From NCBI GenBank assembly GCA_026389055.1, contig JAPLIO010000032.1, forward strand, positions 1 through 5,828: a DNA stretch of 5,828 nucleotides, written 5' to 3'. Made by a program: the position numbers and the translations under genes. Below, in pieces: positions 4,097 through 5,828 of this stretch; positions within the stretch are counted from its first letter, which is position 1, and each line of letters starts with the position of its first letter. A model generated the notes under the pieces. It was not told the origin of the DNA and searched no databases. It saw nothing but the letters and a program-made list of their open reading frames with translations. Source of the DNA: Candidatus Melainabacteria bacterium. Its GTDB lineage: Bacteria > Cyanobacteriota > Vampirovibrionia > Vampirovibrionales > JAJTHC01.

Positions 4097-5023
4097 ATGC
4101 TCTCTACCATTGCCTTTAAAGCCAAATCGTTGGCAAACCTCGTCAAACTGGAACACACCATCTTCGCCCTGCCATTCGCCCTTTCCGCCCTACTCCTAGG
4201 TGCCCCCGTAGGCGAACTACCAAGGGCTATAACCGTGCTATGGGTGGTTCTAGCCATGATTGGCGGGCGAACTTACGCCATGGGGCTAAACCGCATTGCC
4301 GATGCCCAAATTGACGCAAAAAACCCTCGCACCGCTAACCGAGAAATTCCCGCTGGCATTGTAAAACCTTGTGAGGCGTGGGTTTTAACCCTCTCTGCCT
4401 TAGCATTGATGACGTTCGCCACTTGGCAATTGCCCGTTTTATGCCAGTATTTATTGCCTCTCGCTATTTTAATTTTGAGCCTTTATTCTTACACAAAACG
4501 GTTTACAAGCTTGTGCCACTTGGTTTTAGGGGTTGCTCTTGGTAGTTCCGCCATCGGTGGGTGGATTGCCCAAACGGGCGGCTGGCACGGCGGATTGCCA
4601 ATTCTATTCGGGTTTGCAGTCGCCTGCTGGGTTTGCGGCTTCGACATTATTTACGCCTGCCAAGACGCCGAATTCGACCAAGCCAACGGGCTTTTCAGCA
4701 TTCCTGCCCGTTTGGGCATTGCTAAGGCGTTGGCGTTAAGCAAATTTTTCCACATTGCTACAGTGGTTGCGTTGGTGGGGTTTGGGGCGTGGTACTGCGT
4801 ACAGCTTGGGTTTATAGGCTTTGGGTTTTGGTTTGGCACCGCCCTAACGGCAGGTATGTTATACTATGAACACACCCTTATTTCCCCGAAAGATTTAAGC
4901 AAAATCAATCTTGCATTTTTTGATATTAACGGAAAAATCAGCCTACTGATGTTTTTCCTCATCTTGGCGGATAAACTCATCCACCTAAAAACCATTTTAC
5001 CCCTCCCCATCGTACCCAAGTAG
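4097..5023 (+). CDS. UbiA-family polyprenyltransferase (UbiA/MqnP-like)
   Basis: This is an integral membrane prenyltransferase that attaches a polyprenyl chain to an aromatic acceptor during quinone synthesis. From the ATG at 4097 it is 308 aa, the usual family length. The first Asp-rich motif is Asn65-Arg-x-x-Asp69-x-x-x-Asp73 followed by Asn-Pro-Arg-Thr-Ala-Asn-Arg-Glu-Ile-Pro-Ala-Gly. The second is Phe-Asp183-x-x-Tyr-Ala-x-x-Asp190-x-x-x-Asp194 followed by Ser-Ile-Pro-Ala-Arg-Leu-Gly. These bind Mg-diphosphate and are intact. Around eight hydrophobic segments are visible. The Leu-Glu-His-Thr-x-Phe-Ala-Leu-Pro-Phe start and the second motif resemble the UbiA-like branch found with the futalosine menaquinone pathway (MqnP) as well as 4-hydroxybenzoate prenyltransferases; the acceptor cannot be decided here. 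GAAAG lies 6 nt before the ATG, which is why I prefer it to the TTG two codons upstream. The mlaE-like gene follows after 10 bp. Confidence 0.9.
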   Translation: MLSTIAFKAKSLANLVKLEHTIFALPFALSALLLGAPVGELPRAITVLWVVLAMIGGRTYAMGLNRIADAQIDAKNPRTANREIPAGIVKPCEAWVLTLSALALMTFATWQLPVLCQYLLPLAILILSLYSYTKRFTSLCHLVLGVALGSSAIGGWIAQTGGWHGGLPILFGFAVACWVCGFDIIYACQDAEFDQANGLFSIPARLGIAKALALSKFFHIATVVALVGFGAWYCVQLGFIGFGFWFGTALTAGMLYYEHTLISPKDLSKINLAFFDINGKISLLMFFLILADKLIHLKTILPLPIVPK

Positions 5024-5033
5024 CCCGCATTTT

Positions 5034-5828
5034 ATGACTGCCCCATCTACCGTTGAGCCTACAATTGAGCCTAAAAAACGGATGCAGTGGTTTCCGTTAA
5101 CCACGCTGTTGCTGAATTGGTTTTGGGAAACGTTTTCTGAAGTGCTGGAAACGCTCGGTTTTGCGACGCTTTATGGTAGGCACGCCATAGCCTATGCCCT
5201 GAAGGGGCGGTGTGGCATTCGGCATTTCTTTCAGCAGGCTAGTTTTGTAGGCGTGGAAAGTTTGCCTGTCGCCCTGTTGTTAAATATAACTGTAGCGATG
5301 GTGTTGGCATTGCAAACCGCTGGAGAAATGGAAAAACAGGGTGGTGGCAGTTATATTGGGGCATTAGTTAGCATGGCGATGGTGCGGGAATTGGGGCCTG
5401 TTATGACGGGGTTTGCCGTGATAGCCATGGCGGGTAGTGCGTTTGCGGCGGAAATTACGACGATGAAGGCGAATGCTCAGCTGGATGCGTTGCGGATTAT
5501 GAAGGTAGACCCCATTCGGTATTTGATGTTGCCTCGGATTTTGGGGATGGTGGCGATGTTACCCTTTATGACGTTGTTAGCCACAACGTTGGGTATTTTA
5601 GGCGGTGGATGGATTGCTAATATTTCGGCGGGGATTCCGATGGGGACTTATTTTGATTCGGTTTATGACCAGACGAAGCCTTATGATGTGTTGGTGTTGG
5701 GTGTGAAGGCGTTTGTGTTTGCGGTAACTATTGCCACGTTGTGTTGTAGTATTGGGTTTACTTCGGGTAGTACGGGACAGGAAGTGGCACGGTCTGCCAC
5801 GAAAGCGGTGGTATGGTCGTTTATCGCC
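5034..5828 (+). CDS. mlaE: MlaE-family ABC transporter permease, 3' end cut by window edge
   Basis: The frame is open for 265 codons from the ATG at 5034 to the window end; family members usually end some tens of residues further, so it is nearly complete. MlaE permeases form the membrane core of the Mla/MCE phospholipid transporter, with an MlaF-like ATPase and an MlaD-like MCE protein, moving lipids between inner and outer membranes. The family signature is clear at residues 118-170: Arg-Glu-Leu-Gly-Pro-Val, then Gly-Ser-x-x-Ala-Ala-Glu, Thr-Met-Lys, Gln-x-Asp-Ala-Leu-Arg-x-Met, and Asp-Pro-x-Arg-Tyr-Leu-x-x-Pro-Arg. Residues about 77-95, 125-140, 168-195 and 220-245 are hydrophobic membrane segments. 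The N-terminus has about 20 polar residues before the first amphipathic helix. No clear ribosome binding site precedes the ATG, only 10 bp after the ubiA stop, so translational coupling is likely. MlaF/MlaD partners, if adjacent, would be beyond the window. Confidence 0.9.
   Translation, partial: MTAPSTVEPTIEPKKRMQWFPLTTLLLNWFWETFSEVLETLGFATLYGRHAIAYALKGRCGIRHFFQQASFVGVESLPVALLLNITVAMVLALQTAGEMEKQGGGSYIGALVSMAMVRELGPVMTGFAVIAMAGSAFAAEITTMKANAQLDALRIMKVDPIRYLMLPRILGMVAMLPFMTLLATTLGILGGGWIANISAGIPMGTYFDSVYDQTKPYDVLVLGVKAFVFAVTIATLCCSIGFTSGSTGQEVARSATKAVVWSFIA

Noticed and set aside
4042..4257. Minus-strand open frame of 71 codons over the ubiA start
   Set aside because: It is antisense to a well-supported gene and the promoter region, has Arg/Ser/Thr-rich composition typical of shadow frames, and shows no recognisable domain.
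4533..4839. Overlapping open frames within ubiA on both strands
   Set aside because: They lie entirely inside a conserved membrane-enzyme gene with intact motifs, so they are frame shadows.

Overview
The window looks like chromosomal DNA of a diderm (Gram-negative type) bacterium. The main clue is an MlaE-family permease, which belongs to inner/outer-membrane lipid transport. It sits next to a UbiA prenyltransferase whose motifs resemble the quinone-biosynthesis branch (UbiA/MqnP). The lineage cannot be fixed from the sequence. The motif style would suit a deep-branching group such as non-photosynthetic Cyanobacteria relatives (Vampirovibrionia), but that is a guess.

Layout. (1) Positions 1-1695, minus strand: a likely three-gene unit transcribed right to left, rimM (ribosome maturation factor), a 4HBT hotdog thioesterase overlapping the rimM 3' end, and a TPR-repeat protein cut by the window edge. 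A sigma70-like promoter lies just upstream of rimM at 1750-1778. (2) Positions 1843-2456, minus strand: a compact autoregulated-looking unit. It has a near-consensus promoter embedded in two 19-bp operator-like repeats spaced exactly 20 bp apart, a 26-codon ORF with an excellent ribosome binding site, and a 137-residue HicB-like protein with a probable ribbon-helix-helix tail. No toxin partner is visible. (3) Positions 2521-2590: a 70-bp element made of two inverted GTAG-plus-hairpin units, the architecture of a REP doublet (REPIN/BIME). (4) Positions 2659-3636, plus strand: an AT-rich gene of unknown function. Its own promoter occupies what could be mistaken for an upstream TTG start. (5) Positions 3637-4096: gene-free DNA dominated by a large imperfect inverted repeat (arms of about 54 and 52 bp with an 18-bp perfect core, plus an outer 9-bp match), followed by a palindrome overlapping a putative ubiA promoter. 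(6) Positions 4097-5828, plus strand: ubiA-type prenyltransferase, then after 10 bp an MlaE permease running off the window end.

The flanking genes are ordinary housekeeping functions: ribosome assembly, acyl-CoA hydrolysis, quinone prenylation and lipid transport. The central 1.8-4.1 kb is accessory-like: lower GC, small repeats, an orphan antitoxin-like regulator and an unrecognised protein. The most interesting candidate is the 26-aa ORF/HicB-like unit with its tandem operators. Next are the REP doublet and the large inverted repeat.
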